5,656 nucleotides of DNA from Draconibacterium orientale (GTDB lineage: Bacteria > Bacteroidota > Bacteroidia > Bacteroidales > JAADGE01). Within the stretch, counting starts at the first letter, position 1. Every line of letters begins with the position of its first letter. The notes under the pieces are model-generated. The model did no database searches, was not told the origin of the DNA, and worked only from the letters and a program-made list of their open reading frames with translations. This document shows positions 5,586 to 5,656 of the stretch, one piece after another. The stretch is taken from the NCBI GenBank assembly GCA_020718265.1, contig DYSM01000198.1, positions 1-5,656 of the forward strand, read 5' to 3'. The translations under genes were made by a program, and so were the position numbers.

Positions 5586-5656
5586 GACGTGAGATTTGAG
5601 ATGTGAGTAATGAGTTTTTTCGCATCTCGTGTCTCAAATCTCGTGTCTCATATCTC
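5586..5656. repeat. Inverted heptamer arrays forming a long hairpin after fadA
   Basis: The left arm has 7-bp units at 5586, 5593, 5600 and 5607 (GACGTGA, GATTTGA, GATGTGA, GTAATGA). The right arm has units at 5623, 5630, 5637 and 5644 (CATCTCG, TGTCTCA, AATCTCG, TGTCTCA), with the 13-mer ATCTCGTGTCTCA present twice (5624-5636 and 5638-5650). Arms 5586-5607 and 5626-5647 pair at all 22 positions in + strand RNA, 17 Watson-Crick and 5 G-U, around an 18-nt loop that contains T6. In minus-strand RNA the same five positions would be C-A mismatches. It may stabilise or end the fadA transcript, though no T-tract follows inside the window. The array runs to the window edge and may continue. Confidence 0.75.

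Noticed and set aside
5586..5647. A standard intrinsic terminator after fadA
   Set aside because: The stem is long and strong in + strand RNA, but the T6 run is in the loop and no T-tract follows the right arm within the window, so only a repeat hairpin is claimed.

Overview
The window looks like part of a Bacteroidota (Bacteroidetes) chromosome. Leaders before the start codons are A-rich without clear Shine-Dalgarno motifs, the intergenic DNA is AT-rich and full of short repeats, and the fatty-acid genes resemble those I know from this phylum. The phylum call is an inference; no rRNA or other marker gene is present.

All genes lie on the + strand. A MarR-family regulator (43-486) is followed by a small protein of the nucleoside 2-deoxyribosyltransferase type (527-991). 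Next comes a large fused 3-hydroxyacyl-CoA dehydrogenase/enoyl-CoA hydratase of the FadN type (1124-3523). Two identical copies of a four-helix-bundle protein gene (3552-3914 and 3974-4336) follow, and then an acetyl-CoA C-acyltransferase, FadA (4413-5582). The core is a beta-oxidation module: FadN hydrates enoyl-CoA and oxidises the 3-hydroxyacyl-CoA, and FadA cleaves the 3-ketoacyl-CoA to acetyl-CoA and a shortened acyl-CoA. The MarR protein is a plausible local regulator. An acyl-CoA dehydrogenase, the usual partner, is not visible and could lie downstream of the window.

Two features stand out. First, an exact 422-bp head-to-tail duplication (3516-3937 and 3938-4359) carries the four-helix-bundle gene and sits between fadN and fadA. 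Its left edge falls inside the last codons of fadN, so a vestigial copy of the fadN end lies between the two small genes.

Second, most spacers contain degenerate tandem repeats with a strict 7-bp period, each with its own heptamer: about RTTWCAA before marR, NNCAAGT after marR, AWAATGA before each four-helix-bundle gene, its reverse complement TCAWTWT before fadA, and YGAGAYN after fadA. The spacer before fadN differs, with a 9-10-bp repeat (ATCTGTG/CACAGAT) arranged as a large dyad. Some arrays run into coding sequence: the marR stop codon and the four-helix-bundle start codon are part of repeat units. The downstream array forms a 22-bp stem that pairs completely only in + strand RNA. These spacer repeats are the least explained element of the window. 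No gap longer than 300 bases lacks a gene.
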